From: Owenia fusiformis
Taxonomy: Eukaryota > Annelida > Polychaeta > Sabellida > Oweniidae
DNA: 64,000 bases
Direction: 5' to 3'
Assembly (NCBI GenBank): GCA_903813345.2
Contig: CAIIXF020000005.1
Span: 7,257,375 to 7,321,374 of the forward strand
The notes under the pieces are model-generated. The model saw nothing but the letters and a program-made list of their open reading frames with translations. It was not told the origin of the DNA and did no database searches. Positions within the stretch are counted from its first letter, which is position 1, and each line of letters begins with the position of its first letter. This document shows positions 10,501-25,500 of the stretch, piece after piece. Both the position numbers and the translations under genes were made by a program.

Positions 10501-13500
10501 TTTGTTGTGGTGACACGAATGATCTCAATGGACATTGAAACTGTGTTCGACTCTTTTAATGTAATACCCTTTGTAGAGTTCAATTTCACATCTCTTAAAT
10601 AGAGCTTCGTCTATACTCAAATTAGTAAAAGTAACCATTTCCTCGAGCCTTTCCAGTCAGTAGCCTTAGAATATTGGTTTTGCAGAAATTAGAGTTAAAG
10701 ACATCTGATTGGTCAATTACCAATATATTCAAAGCTTACATTTATTTTACATTGAAATTCCAATAGATTCTTTAATAATTTCTTTCATGAGATTTTATAC
10801 AAAGATTTTATCAATATCAAAAACTAAAGATTAATTTTGATCGTTATAGTGAAGTATACATGTATGTATTTCTTGAATGAATAGGGTATGTGTTCAGCCA
10901 CCCTCTGAACACAGGCCTCCTGAGCTCATACCTCGAGGAAGAAAGGAGCTTAGTGAATGATGTATTTGGAGGAAAGTGTTCAGTTGTGCATGTTTATCTT
11001 TATATTTCAGGGACCCTGTCATGAGAACCAGAATGCTATAGCAACACATGAGAGCAATGGGATTGACATCATTATTGCTCTCATCCTCAATGATATTAAC
11101 CCTCTTGGCAAACAGAGGATGGACCTAGTGCTGGAACTCAAGGTAAATTGAAGTGAAAATGAATTAAGTCAAAAACATTTCTAGAAACTTTTGTTTTGTG
11201 CAACATGAATGCCTTTCCAACTATGGGCAAAGATTGACACCCCTGCTTCATGCACTGATCTTTAAGATTGAACTAAACACATATTTTGTTCCATAGGTGA
11301 CCCCATTACTAGAATATGATCTAAGTAAGTGTTGTTTTTTCTTCAGAATAATGCCTCTAAGTTACTGCTAGCCATCATGGAGAGTAGACACGACAGTGAG
11401 AATGCTGAGAGGATCCTTTACAACATGAGTCCTAAACAATTGGTAGGCTGCCCTTTCTTTCATTCTCTCCCTCCTTGCTCCTCCCTAGACACATACATTT
11501 GCTATACCAATTGGGTTTTCTTACGAAGGGAACTATTGACCTGGAGGTGAACAACATGTTTGAAGCAAACAATGTTAAAACTATATTAGTCCTGTATTGT
11601 TTTTACATTGTTCCTTATTGCTATGGTGATAGGGTCACACATGTGCGCCATCTGTTGAGTCAATGATTTCTTTATTGTCAGGGTATGAACGTGATGATCA
11701 TATCTATTATGATTTTTTTGAGTGAATTTTGAAATTGAAAACTTGGAACCCTTGAAAATGTTTATGCATGCTGTGTTCCCATGACAACATACAGCACTGC
11801 ATATGTTCACGCCATATTAGGAAAACAGTTTGAGATGTGTTTGAATAATAACTTTTACCTGAAAATTGGAAATATCATTTAATTATTGGACAGTGTTGAT
11901 ATCATATTTCAGATTCATACATTTAAAATGATAACATTTTCAAAAAAGCGTGTTTGACGACTGTTTTTAGCATATAACCCAGACATTTAAACTGCATGAC
12001 TTACAATGATACTGGTTGATGAGATGTTTCCTTCAGTCTAAAACACAGGCACAAGAAACAGCCTCAGTTTGAGGCAATTTCTCGATAGTTGTAAATGCTT
12101 TCTTGGGGCTGTGAACCAGGCTTTCTCCTTTCTTTCCTCCACTTTCATAACATCATATTAAAAGACTGCAAGCCGGAGTAACTATGAAGCTGAATTCTTG
12201 CTCTTAATGAAACAAACATCCATGTTTTTATCATATTTCAAGTAATTTATTGTGCAGATCAAGTTTGCACATGAATCATGAATCAGTGTACATTAACTCA
12301 TGCATGCACATGTACAATTCATATATTAATGTACATTTAAAATATACACACTTTTGCATTTTTGTACACAAACCATGCAGTAGTGTACATAAACCATGTT
12401 ATGTTTTGTCCACTAGGTCGTTGCTATGAGAGATGTCTTTAAACAGGCTGTCGATGACGGTTACATTCCTGAACTACAGGTTGCGCCATCTATGTTTCAT
12501 TCTTGTTCATTCTCGTACTAGATAGAATTACAGGGTGGTCCACAATTCTCATAGAATACATTGTGATCTATGAACTTTTTTGCAATGTTGGGACTAATAA
12601 CTGCATGAGATTTTAATTTACACCAATTGTTGGGACCACCCTGTATTGCATAGTGCTCAATGAAAGAATTGTACCATGTAGGGTATTGGGATCCTTTTGT
12701 TTACATCGTATCTAAAATAAAACTAGATATTTTTGGTTCAGTTTATAATTTTGCACAGTGTGATCAGCTAACATTTTAACAAGTTAGGGATATATATTTA
12801 GGAATATCATTCATGTTTCATTGCCTGTCACCCCAAACAGTCTTTAAACCAATCATACAAGTGGTCCAAAATTGACCATCACGTGTGTTGTGCACTCCAA
12901 AATTAACCTCTATATGTGCTGTGATAAGAAGTGTTTTGGACACCTTGTATGTTGAATTCCTTTGTTGCACATTTGACCAGGTAACATGGTAGTATTATTG
13001 GAATATGTTACACATAATAGCTCATTGTCTTGATCCCCTACCCTGCATGGTGGAGTTCATGTATATTTAAGGCCAAAAGACTGATTTGTTTGTTAGGACC
13101 AGAAGACGCCAAGCGTAGAATGAGGATCTGTTGGCCTCACTGTTTTGTCCTTAAACCAAAATCTAAAATATCTACAGTTATTAAAATTTAATCAAATATT
13201 GTCACACCAGATGATATAATCCTGTGGAAGGCAGCTTTAGGAATTTCAGATCAAAATAGATAAGACTGTGGTATTTCTGAGGGGACATTACAGTACAAGT
13301 TTAAATCAATCTTATTCACTTGCTATAGTCCAATCAAATTTGTACTGTTATACCTTATAGGACTGTTGTATACAAGGGTTATTTAATGGGAGGTTTTAGA
13401 TATAGGATTTATCATGAGAGAAATACATACATGGAGGATAAACCTTATATCAAACCCCTACCATTATATAACTGATTTATCCCATACGTATACGAGTTAA

Positions 13501-16500
13501 TTATCATCAAACAGAAAAGTTCCTAGCAGGGCAAATATAAATTATCTTCTGGAATTGAGAAAGGGAAATAAATGTATATTCCCCTCCATCTTCATGAATT
13601 CTAGCTACGTATGGGATAAATATTTGACCTATCTAATGATCCTTATTGTTACACAGGTGTACTGTGTAAGTTGTGACATACATGTACTGTATAAGTTGTG
13701 ACATTAAATGTACTTTATAAGTTGTGACATTCACATTCAATGTACTGTGTAAGTTGTGACATACATGTTCTGTATAAGTTGTGACATTCACATTCAATGT
13801 ACTGTGTAAGTTGTGACATACATGTTGTATAAGCTGTGACATTAAATGTACTGTATAAGTTGTGACATTCACATTCAATGTACTGTGTAAGTTGTGACAT
13901 ACATGTACTGAATAAGTTGTGACATTCAATGTACTGTAGAAGTTGCGACATTCAATGTACTGTAGAAGTTTTATCATCCAATGTACCTTGTACTGTATAA
14001 TACATGTATGAATGATTTTTGTAGGACTGTACTGTGAGCTACTATTGCATGTATTTGTGGTGTTTCAAAGATAAGTGTTACAATGTACTGAGTCTCTCTC
14101 CAGTTACTTGACTTTGTCTTTATGGACATGTTAACAAATTTCTCATGGAAAAGTATCAATGAAAAGTCTACCATTTCACTGGATCAAGGCTGTTCTTTTG
14201 AGTTTGAACACTGGTCAATCTATCTCGTGCGTGACTGTCCATAAGCAATGGTGTCACATTTTTGATCATGTGGATCAATCAACTAACCTCTTAATTTCCA
14301 AATGTTTATTGGCTCCATCATTTTGTTTTAAAAAAATCATGTAACATAGATAGTACCAAAGGTTGTTAACAATCAATGTTACACTTATGGGAAAAGCATA
14401 TTTGTCAAGAACCCATAGAACTATTTTATTTGTTTTATGTTTCAGTTGTCTTTATGTTATTGTCAATATGTTGTTTTCTACTTACACAGGAAAACACCAT
14501 GTCACATAAACTTGATGAGGCAAACATTCTGTTTTTATGTCACCACCAAAGGTTGTGACATATTGTTATCGTCTACAACTTTTTGGAGGAAAGTGTTCGC
14601 TGGTTGGTGTTCTATGGTCAGCATTCGCCTCTAGGTTGTCTGCGTCTGCCATATGTAGCAAACATTTTGCATGTTAATGCCTTGTTTGTATGATGTGTTG
14701 TCAATGTGTTGTTGCAATCCCAGTTAGACAAAATATCAATGTTTAAATTATAGGTAGTCTGTTCAATGTTTGTGTTAGCTCAATTTTGTGTCATCTTTAT
14801 GTTTATAGCAACATGTATGAATATTACCTCATTGATATACAATTATTATTTAGCCTGCTCTATCAGTTCCTATTAGATACATTTTGTTCCTCTTTGTAAT
14901 AGTCTAGCTATATTGCTTTCTCAGTTTCATGATAGATAAATATATTTTAAGTATTAAAAAACAGATAGATATAGATAAACAGATGTTTATAATTGTATAG
15001 GCTATGTACTAATAAATAGTAAGACTCACTAAAGCTTTAACTAACATAAAAGTTTAATTATTGAAGATATTTTTATTACATTAATTCTAACAGGCTTTTC
15101 AAATGTAGATCAGTAGTTTTGAAATATACCAAGTAAATGTACTGTATATCAAAAAGAGATGATTTCTTTAGAATTGAAAAAATAGGATTATGACCCAATT
15201 TTTCAAATTTCTGAACATTTCATCTCTGTTATTGTTCCAATTAATAAATGCACGTTTTCCTTTTGTTTTGTCCAATCTGTGATGTCCATTGAACATGTAA
15301 GTCTGAGTTGATACAATTCCATCAATATATGTTTTTGCTGGTTATGTCAGGTTATGTTTTACATTACATGTATATTACTATATTAGGCTGTATCATACAG
15401 GGTGGGCCAAAAAAACAATACCCGAGTTTCAGGATGGATATCATATGATAAATGTAAAATCATGCCATGTATTATATATAATTTTAAAGATAAATCATTT
15501 TCTAACAATTTGACACCATTCAATTGAAAACAGTTGTTTTCTTGTGGACTGAGACGCCAATATTAACATTAGGGGTGTCATGAATCATTCATCTTTAAAT
15601 TTGGGGATTGGTTTTTGGCCCACCCTGTAGTAGTACCGGGGAGAATTAGGTTGTTAGATCTTCAGAGTCTTTTCTTTTGCAATTAACATTTTGGGTTTGA
15701 ATTTGAGAGGAAAATGTATTAAATGGGTTATACATGATTAAAAGGTATCAATGATTAAATGATCCACTTCTAATATGTGCACTCTACCCTTGTGTTTTTG
15801 TAATATAAATCTATTACATAATAGACTTAAGAAGGGTAAAGAAAGTAAAATGTCTAATTTTTATTTTTTGGAGCTGTAGTATTATGTTAATTTAATGCAC
15901 AGTTCTTCAATTAAGCCAATCATCGATTCAAGAGTTGCCCAAGTAGTGCAATTTGCACAATATATACAGTGAAACCTGTAAAGTGGAACATCTCTAGAAG
16001 TGGAACACTTTTCTGAGTCTCAAAACCAATTGACTTAATGACCTCAATAAGTAGATCACCTTCCAAGTGGAACATAATTTAGAGGTACCAAAGATGTTCA
16101 ACTTAAACAGGTTTTACTGTATAATATATGTATGTACAATACATACATATTTATTCACATCTTACTATATTATTTACTGATCATGCAAAATAAAAACTTA
16201 TGACAGTGTTCTCCCCATGATATTTTTAGTAGGTTCAAAATTGTGATGTCACAATTCTGAACAAAATATGTCAATATATTTACATGATTTTCCTCATTTT
16301 TAATGTGAAATAATGTAAATTCAAATTGGATGCTAGCCTATTTTTGAATGTTAAGAAGATACTACCTGCTTGTTTCAATCCTGGGGAGACTACTGAAATG
16401 AATACCAGTAGTTTCAGCTATATAGGTGACGATTAAAGAAAGAAAATTGAAATTAAATAAAGAAATTTGATGAAGATGGAAAACATACCACAGACCACTA

Positions 16501-19500
16501 GAGTTATGTAAATAACAGCTTATTGATGGATATATTTGCATTTTAGAGAAAATATCACAATGAAAGCATATTCATATGTTGCTGAAATTGAAGATTTCTA
16601 AAATCTACAGTTAGGTTGTTACATTATGGTGGAGACCAACAGGGTATTGGTAAATTGTATTCCAATGTATTCACTGAAGTGCCATCTTTATTTCTTCTAC
16701 TCCACTTCTTTCATATACTAATATATGCAACATGTTGGCCATACCTTTAAGATAGTGTATGATTTTTCAAATTATAGGTCGATGTCTGCAAACAGGCCTT
16801 CTACCAGGACAACAGTGATGAGGCAGAGATCGATGATGAAGACGAAGAGGATGAAGAGGAGGGTGCATCTCCAAAAGATGTTGGTCATAATATCTATATT
16901 CTCGCTCATCAGTTGGCCCAACATAACCAAGACCTGGCTGAGCTGTTGAAGCCTGGCAATGGTGATGCTACAGGGGACCAAGCTTTAGAATACTATGCAA
17001 AACACACTGCTCAGATTGAAGTAAGAATTATGATTATTTATCAATGATTTTTGCAGCCATTATTACCACATATTGACAATTAGCCACATTAATGTCTTAT
17101 GATAAAGTTGCAATATACTTACACACTAATGGCAACTAAATTAATTGATCAAAGATTCATTGATAACATGTAAATACAAAACTCATACCCAGATATGTGT
17201 TTGTGACTTTAGATTGTTCGACATGATCGTACGATGGAACAGATAGTGTTTCCTATCCCAGAGATCTGTGAGTACCTGACAGAGGAGACGAAGACCAAAC
17301 TCTACGTCACTGCAGAACGAGATGACCAAGGGAGTAAGGTCACAGACTTCTTCGAACAAGTGGATGATTTATTTGCTGAAATGAAATGGCAGAAAAAGCT
17401 AAGAGGTATGGATGTACATGAAACATGTCGAGCTAATTGTGTGTGTAAATGTGTGTATGAATGCTACCTCTGTGGGAACAACATTTTTGGGGTTGTCCAG
17501 TTGGCCGAGCCATCCAGAGCACTGAACATGCTGGGCTAGGCTCTGTTGCCTTAACCATGAGGTCATGAGTTTGAGATGCGTGAGCTCTATGCATTTATTC
17601 ATCCATTTTGTGATTAATTACTCCATAATTCAATTTAGAATAGAATGGGTATGTAAATCGAGCAATTGAAATTGAGAATGGTCTTTATATTCCAGCAAGC
17701 CCAGTGCTATTCTGGTTTAGCAGTCACATGTTCCTGTGGAGCAGTATTACTTTTAACCTTGCGGTGCTTGTCAACCTTATCGTGGCCTTCTTCTACCCCT
17801 TTGATGAGAATAAAACAGGTAGGTTCACCCTTTACTTCAACCCTCATCCTTCCCCACCCCTAAACATTATGCAAGACTTTGAAATATTAGGAATATTCAA
17901 AGGGTTTGTGGAGCTGTTGATCTCTGGATTTATGGATCTGCATTGTTAAAGGATGACTGAATTAATAGAATTGTGATTTTGCTTCTGTTAACATAAACAT
18001 TCTGCAAGATACATTTTTCACACTTTTACAATGCACATGTACAGTAAATTTTATACATCCAAACACCTCTCTAATAACCCAGATGCGAGTAAAAATAATC
18101 TTGATTTACGTCATTAAAAATTCAAAATTCAGTCAAAGTAATATCATATTAGAAATGTGGTTTTAAAAAGTTTTTATCAACTTTGAAAAATTAATTTTCT
18201 TTGAAAATGTGACTTCTAGCTCGGGGAGATTCCTCATAGACCCAATGCTATAAAATCACAAAAAATGAAATATCTTTTCTTTTAGTGGACAGATAATATT
18301 TTGCTTTACTGGACATATTTTCATTAGTATAAGTATTAGGCACATAAGGGTTATATGAAAATTGAGCCACTTAAATTGATAATATTCAAGTTTAAGGAAA
18401 CTTTCTTATATACCTGCCATGTTAATTGACCCGAATCAGCCACCTGGTGGTGAAACTGGTAACTACCTACTCGCATTTGGGTAATTGCAACACCTCTCAA
18501 TGTGAACACTATTTTCAGGTCCCAATTTTCCATTGATTCCCATGTTATAACTTTGAAATGTGAACACCAGTTCCAGTATTACTATATGTTCAGATTAGAC
18601 ATGTTTTACTGTATTTAGATAAGCTAAGCGTCATCTTCTGGACAATTCTCTCAAGTACATATATAATCTCTTATTTCAGAAATCAGCCCCAGGCTGTCTC
18701 TGTTAATCTGGACATCTATGTTGGTGTCCCTAGCCATTGTGATTACCCTCCCCCGACCCTCAGGGATCTGGACTCTAACTGCTTGTATAATACTCCGGAT
18801 GATATTCTCTATAGGGGTGGAACCAACCCTATGGATCATAGGCATACTCAATGTAAGTATGAGTTACACTAAATGTACCTCATATAATGGGCCTACTAAT
18901 AGTAGTCTTAACTTAGGGTGTATTGAACAAACAACATGGAGTAAGTTAGTTGCAAACTAAACATCTTTGGTTTTCACCTACATTTTACAAAAATACTCAG
19001 TGACACAAAACTCAGCGGTGGTTGTTGAATTTTCAAACTCAAGTTTATTCAAATATAGATATATTTTCTAATGTACAGGGTGATCCAGAAGTAATGATCA
19101 AAGGTGCAACAAAGACTGTAGAGAGAAAATTTGAAATTGTTTATGTTTTCTGAGCTATCAGGTCAATATTTGACTTAACACCTTCTTTGACATACCTATT
19201 TTCTTGAAATGTATGTATAAACTATCAATTTCAGCATTAAAAAGTGTAAATTCAGTTCAAAGCTTTTATAAAGGGAGTCCCACTTACTAGTATATATTTT
19301 AAGATCCACCACGTTTCAAGAGGAATATCAGCTAAAATAATGTTCATCCAGGTGGTTTCTTTGTAGATAATAAAAATATATGTTAGTCTTGATGAAATAT
19401 TTTTTGACACTGGTCGATGATCGTTGAATGGCCCCCCTGCACCAATTGTTGCACCTTTAATATCTAAGAATGAAGTTTCTTCTATTTGATTGGTTTATTT

Positions 19501-22500
19501 CATGGCTACTATAATAGCACTTCTGTGTTTTCTTTTTTCCAGATAACCAATAAAACAGTGTATCTCATCAGTCTGATGGGCAACAGAGGCACATTTACAA
19601 AGTCTTTCATGGCCATATTGACTGACTTTGAGTTCATGTACCACTCCATGTATTACTTAGGTCTGTGTATTTGTGCCATGTTTATACATGAGTTCTTCTA
19701 TAGCTTACTGGTAAGTATGTAGGTATAGTGTACTGAAGGGGAGGGATGTTTTCAGGGGGGAGCTACTGATTATACTGGTATGAATACTGTAAAATATCAA
19801 GGCAGTAAAATGTAGTGAAATTAAGAAGTATATTGCAATGGAAAAATTAACGTTTAGGACGTCATTCCTGGGGATGAATGTAATTTGAAAACAAAAATTG
19901 ATCTATGTATGTAAAAGACAAACAATTGATAAAAAGTCTTTAGACATACATGTAATATTAATTACTCAATGCATTTATTTATAATTATTCATTAAAATTT
20001 ATCAATTGCATTATACTTTTAATTCAAATGAAGATTGAATTAACTTTTTGCTTTTATGCATTTAGATCAGGAAGACACTATTGCTCAATAAATTATTTGC
20101 TTTCAGCTGCTGGACATAGTTTACCAGGAAGAAACTCTGCTCAATGTGATCAAGTCAGTGACTCGCAACAGTCGCTCCCTCCTCCTCACAGCCGTCCTGG
20201 CTGTCATCATCATTTACATCTTCAGCATCATTGGCTTCATCTTCTTCAAGGAGGACTTTCAGATGGAGGTCGACATTCTCGAATCTACAGGCATTGATAA
20301 AAGTAAACCAAATTTCAAATATTCTAATATGTTTGTGAGGATATTCTTCAAATAGAGAATAAATATCATTAAGGAACCTCTTAACAACCAAATACTTAGT
20401 CTAGCTACAGGCACTTGTGAGGCCTCCTCTAACTACAACTGTGTTGAGTAAGTAAACTAGTTGAGGGGGTCCACAGTCTTGAAGCAAGACTACCAAATAT
20501 GTTTGTTTTGTCACCTTCCTTTGATTTGATTTGATGTAAATTAAAGCCCCAATGTATAGATATGGCGCATGCTACCTTGACACAATTATCCCCCATTTCA
20601 CACCTTGCATATGTTAAACATTTGCAGATGTTGTTGAAGCAGCTACAACTGTTGCAGCAACAGCTGGTGCTACAGCAGGGACATGTATGGCCAACAAATC
20701 ATGCCCTCCATCAAAACCCACTGGTCCTGAGGTGCCAGAAAAGAACCATAGTGATACATTACAAGATGCAGTAAATAAAACAGGTGCGTATGATTGATTC
20801 AAATTAAGGAATATTTTGGTATTTTCTTTTAATCCCATAAGCAAAATTAATGAAACCAACTTCAAAACCCATATTTGAAAAATGTATTAAGTATTTTCAT
20901 TTGAAAATCTCTCCAAGAAAAAACCTAATGTATCATACCTGATCAAAAGAGTTAATTTTAATCACACTTGTGAAGTGTTACTTTACTTAATGTGCCGTCA
21001 GAGTTAAGGCAGCCCAACAAGAAATTTTGTAATCAAGATCGTTTATCCATTTAACATGAGATCTTAACAGGTGCAAAAGCAGACTTAAATTTGATAAGGT
21101 TTTAGGCGTGCTATTTGTGTCTTGTTGTTTTAGAAAAAATCATCTCTGACTTAGCAGCCCATGATGATGACCCTGAGAAAGAGGACCATTGCAGTACACT
21201 TATCATGTGTATCCTCACATCTCTTAATGAAGGACTCAGGAATGGAGGCGGGATTGGAGATATCCTGAGGAAACCTAGTGTCGATGTACGAATAATTTTT
21301 GCTTCTCGTAAAAACATCCTCGAATCTTATATTTTGTTTTGATCCAAGTACAATTGTGATTTTTTTCAACACTAAGAATTCATCACATCGTTTCACAACA
21401 CATATTATAAAATAGGGAATAGAACTTGAACAAAATCTAATTTACATTTTTCAAGATTAATGAGAGGGTATTTTGCTCACACAGTGATTCTATGGGATCG
21501 ACTAGGTGTCGGTCCTTTATTTATATGTTTAAATTCTTTATTTCTAGGAGTCCTTGTTCATGGCACGTGTTGTGTATGATCTCCTCTTCTTCTTCATTGT
21601 TATTATTATCATCCTGAACCTCATCTTTGGTGTCATCATCGACACATTTGCTGACCTTAGGAGTGAAAAACAACAGAAAGAAGAAATATTAAAAAATACT
21701 TGTTTCATATGTGGTAGGTTATTGTTCTGTTTTCCATTGGTTTGTGTGTGGTTTTGTCTTTAAATCCTCTGGGTATTTAAATACTGCCATATTGCATCTA
21801 ACAATGTCAACTTGAAATTATTTTTAATAAAAAAGTCTTCATATTATGACTTAAATCAAAACTAATTGTAATATTTTATCCCCACTCACATCTCAACTGA
21901 ATATAAAAGAACTTTATATAATTATTACCCTTTGGCTTATACAAGAATTGATACATATCTATCCCCGATTTTAAACTGACAATTATAACTTGTAATATTA
22001 TATTAGTATAAATATCTACAAAACACTCATGTATGTTCAAATACATACTAAATGAAACGTTTATTCTTTTCCAGGCTTAGACAGAGGTTCGTTTGACAAC
22101 AAATCAGTGTCATTTGAAGAGCACATTCGCACTGAGCATAATATGTGGCACTACTTATATTTTATTGTGTTGGTCAAAGTGAAGGATCCAACTGAGTTCA
22201 CAGGGCCAGAGAGCTATGTGTATGCTATGGTGAATGTAAGTAGAAAAGCATTAACACCAAGTGTCCTTGCTAAAGTTTTGACAATGATTCATTTGTTAGC
22301 TCATTGTCAAATGACTTGCAGCCCATCTGTATTGAGTGTGTTTTTTGTTACTCCTTACAGAATGGAATAAGAACTTTTTGAGCATTATATTAAATAGGTC
22401 ATAATGGTTCAGTTTGCAGTATTAGATTTTGCTATAACATGAGACAGTAAGATTATTTCAATATGATATGCTAAGTTGCAAAACTAAACTGAGCCAAATG

Positions 22501-25500
22501 ATAACACCTAATTAAACATTTACATACTCAATCCATTCAATTAACCGTTATACTATTTTTAGAATAAAAACCTTGACTGGTTCCCACGCATGCGTGCAAT
22601 GTCCCTAGCAGCAGATGACGGTGAGGGTGAGCAGAATGAATTGAGGAACTTCCAGGCCCAGCTAGAGAGCACAAACAAACTCGTCTTAACTCTCTCAGGG
22701 CAACTCTCAGAACTCAAAGACCAGGTGGGTAAATACATGTGAAGGATTGTGGTTGTCATTTGACTAATGAGGTATCTGGTTGTCATTTGACTAATGAGGT
22801 ATCTGGTTGTCATTTGACTAATGAGGTATCTGGTTGTCATTTGACTCATGCCTGGGTCACTTTTGCTCCGATTCATCAGCCAGTGTCCAGCCAATTGAGT
22901 ATTTTGTCAAAAATTGTATTTGGGCGCTGGCCAACAAATCAGAGCAAATGTGACTCAGGCATTTCTAGTATGTATAAAAATAGGAGTGGACTGAGAACTC
23001 CATTTGACTATTTGTAATTCAGTGATTTGTCATCAGTCATTTTATTGGACAGATACTGACCACATATATATTTTCCTATTTTATTATCTTTTATCAATCA
23101 AATAGAACTCATCATTTTAAAAGAATATTAAATCTTCTGTTATGAATCTTCGTTTCACTTTTTGTTTTTAAAGTTTGAACAGCATAAAGTGATGAATTGT
23201 AGTATTAATTGACTAAATGTACTTTCAATATATGTATAACAATTGGTTTAGTTGGGTTTTCCTGCTTGCAATTTTTTGATTATTGTTGCTTTTATCATTT
23301 TAATTGTGTCGCATGTTTAAGGGTATGCTAAATTACTTAATAAAAGGGACTTGTTTTTAAAAGTAGGAACACATGTTAAAGTGTAATAAAATGAAAGAGT
23401 TGTTTTATAATATATAACTTTTGGAGTGTTACTTAATAACCAATCACATTTCAGATATCAAAATGCTATATATTGTAATTAATCGGCTTGTGAAAGTGAA
23501 AATTCAAATAATTACACTATTTTTCTTTTAAAAATTGACTGTACATGAAAAATATATCTCAAAATCATTTCCCTTTTATGAATAAGTCCTTGTAGAAGGT
23601 GCATGCTATTTAAAGGTTGTATCCAATATTGAAATTTTTTTCTTTTCTTGCCTTTTTGGACATAACTTACATTTAAAGGCAGAATCAGGTATAATGAGCA
23701 ACATTTCTATATATTTGACTCTACCTTTACTAAAGGGGTAGTATGCCAATATGAAATGCAGATTTGTGGAAAAAGTCATCCAAATTTTCAAGAGCCTTTA
23801 GATGTGAAAATTTCAAACTGAGATACAACCTTTGGGCATGGTAATGCATGAGTTTTCCTTTATATGTTCCTATGTTGAATCCTAGATGGTTGCAGAAATG
23901 AGACAGAAGCAACGGTTGAGAATCTTACCCCTGGACTTTTCAAAACCAGTTGATGAAAGCATAGATATGATTCAAAAGAGACGGTTTAGCTTAAAATAGT
24001 TATGTGAACACCTTTTGTACTCATTGAAAGTGTTCACATTCTAAAGCCCCATTTACACTGACCAGTCTTTTTGTAGCGGTTTTCATCAGACTTCACTGGA
24101 CTCCATTGGATTTTTTAAAAAAAGACTGATCAAGACTAGCTGAAGTCCAACCTAAGATTCATATTAAGACCTGGAAAAGACCGGTGGGCTTTTCTCCCAT
24201 TGGAAATACTCAGGGGATCAAAAAAGACCAGTCAATGTAAATGGGGTTTAAGTTGTAAAGGAAGGCTAAGTGGAATAAGTAGCCTAACTTTTCTTACCTT
24301 AATATTTGGCATGCCTTGCCTTTATGTTTTGGTCTTCTATTGATGTGACAGTTTAGTGACCAAAGTCTGTCCAATATGTTTTTGTAGACATGTGTTCAGA
24401 AAATGTTCACATATTCAGATTTTATACTTTCATATCAAAGGAATTTGTTGGAACACATTTTTAGAAAATATATTTTTGCATTTGGAAAGAGCCCCAGTAA
24501 AACCTAATTTGTACAGTATTATGTACTTATTTTTATTTGTTAGAAAAGTATTATATTTTGGTCAAAGGGCATTGTATTTTATTTTGTGCTGTACATTTAT
24601 TCCCAATATTGGTTAATACCCAAGGTGTAGAGTTTTTTATTTGCTGGTTGTAAATGCAGGATATTTTCATTGGTGCAAAATCAGGTTTATTTGTAGTTTA
24701 TCAGTAACATATTGAGTCAAGTATTGACTGTTAATCTATATTGAATATTGATTCGATTGACCAGGTTGTAAGACAAAGGCTAAAACAAGAGCATTGTGGT
24801 CTGTCGAAGATATCTGAAATCGCGGACCCTCGTTCCCCTGCCCCTTACTTGCAGAGGTGTCGTAGAAGACTCTCTTCTATCAATCTTAACTGATTGTTGA
24901 CTCCCGAAGAGGTGAACTGGTTCAACTTTACATCTCACAAGGATGGAGTATCAAGACTGAGCTATTAAGAATAATATCGAAATAAGTCATTTTTAAAGTA
25001 TTATGTAGTCAGATTTATTTACATGTGATATGTGATGGTTAAGGTTGATGAATTCCCGGTGTTTGATTTTATAATTGCCCCATCACTGCTAATTATTCAA
25101 TGTAGCCAATGTTTATATATTCAAATCATTATCAAGGAATGTGATTCTAGTGGTCTGAAATGCACATATAAATGCCCATGCAGTTTGGGTGACAAGTACT
25201 ATTACTTACAAATGTATGCTGCTGTTACAAGAATTGGGTGTTCATTGCAAACAATTTACTACATATGTACATACTACATACTACATATCTACATATTTAC
25301 TATACTTTCCTGTATGATTCTTTCATTATTTGCAATTCTTGTACAATGTAATAGCATGTTTGCACAGTATTATGGTTTGATTGCACAATATTATGGTTTG
25401 ATTGCACAATATTATGGCATGATTGCACAAAGTAATGGCATGATTGCACAGAGTAATGGCATGATTGCACAAAGTAATGGCATGATTGCACAAAGTAATG

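Noticed and set aside
13633-13977. Minus-strand ORFs with [10 protein letters not shown] repeats
   Set aside because: Product of the minisatellite at 13640-13985.
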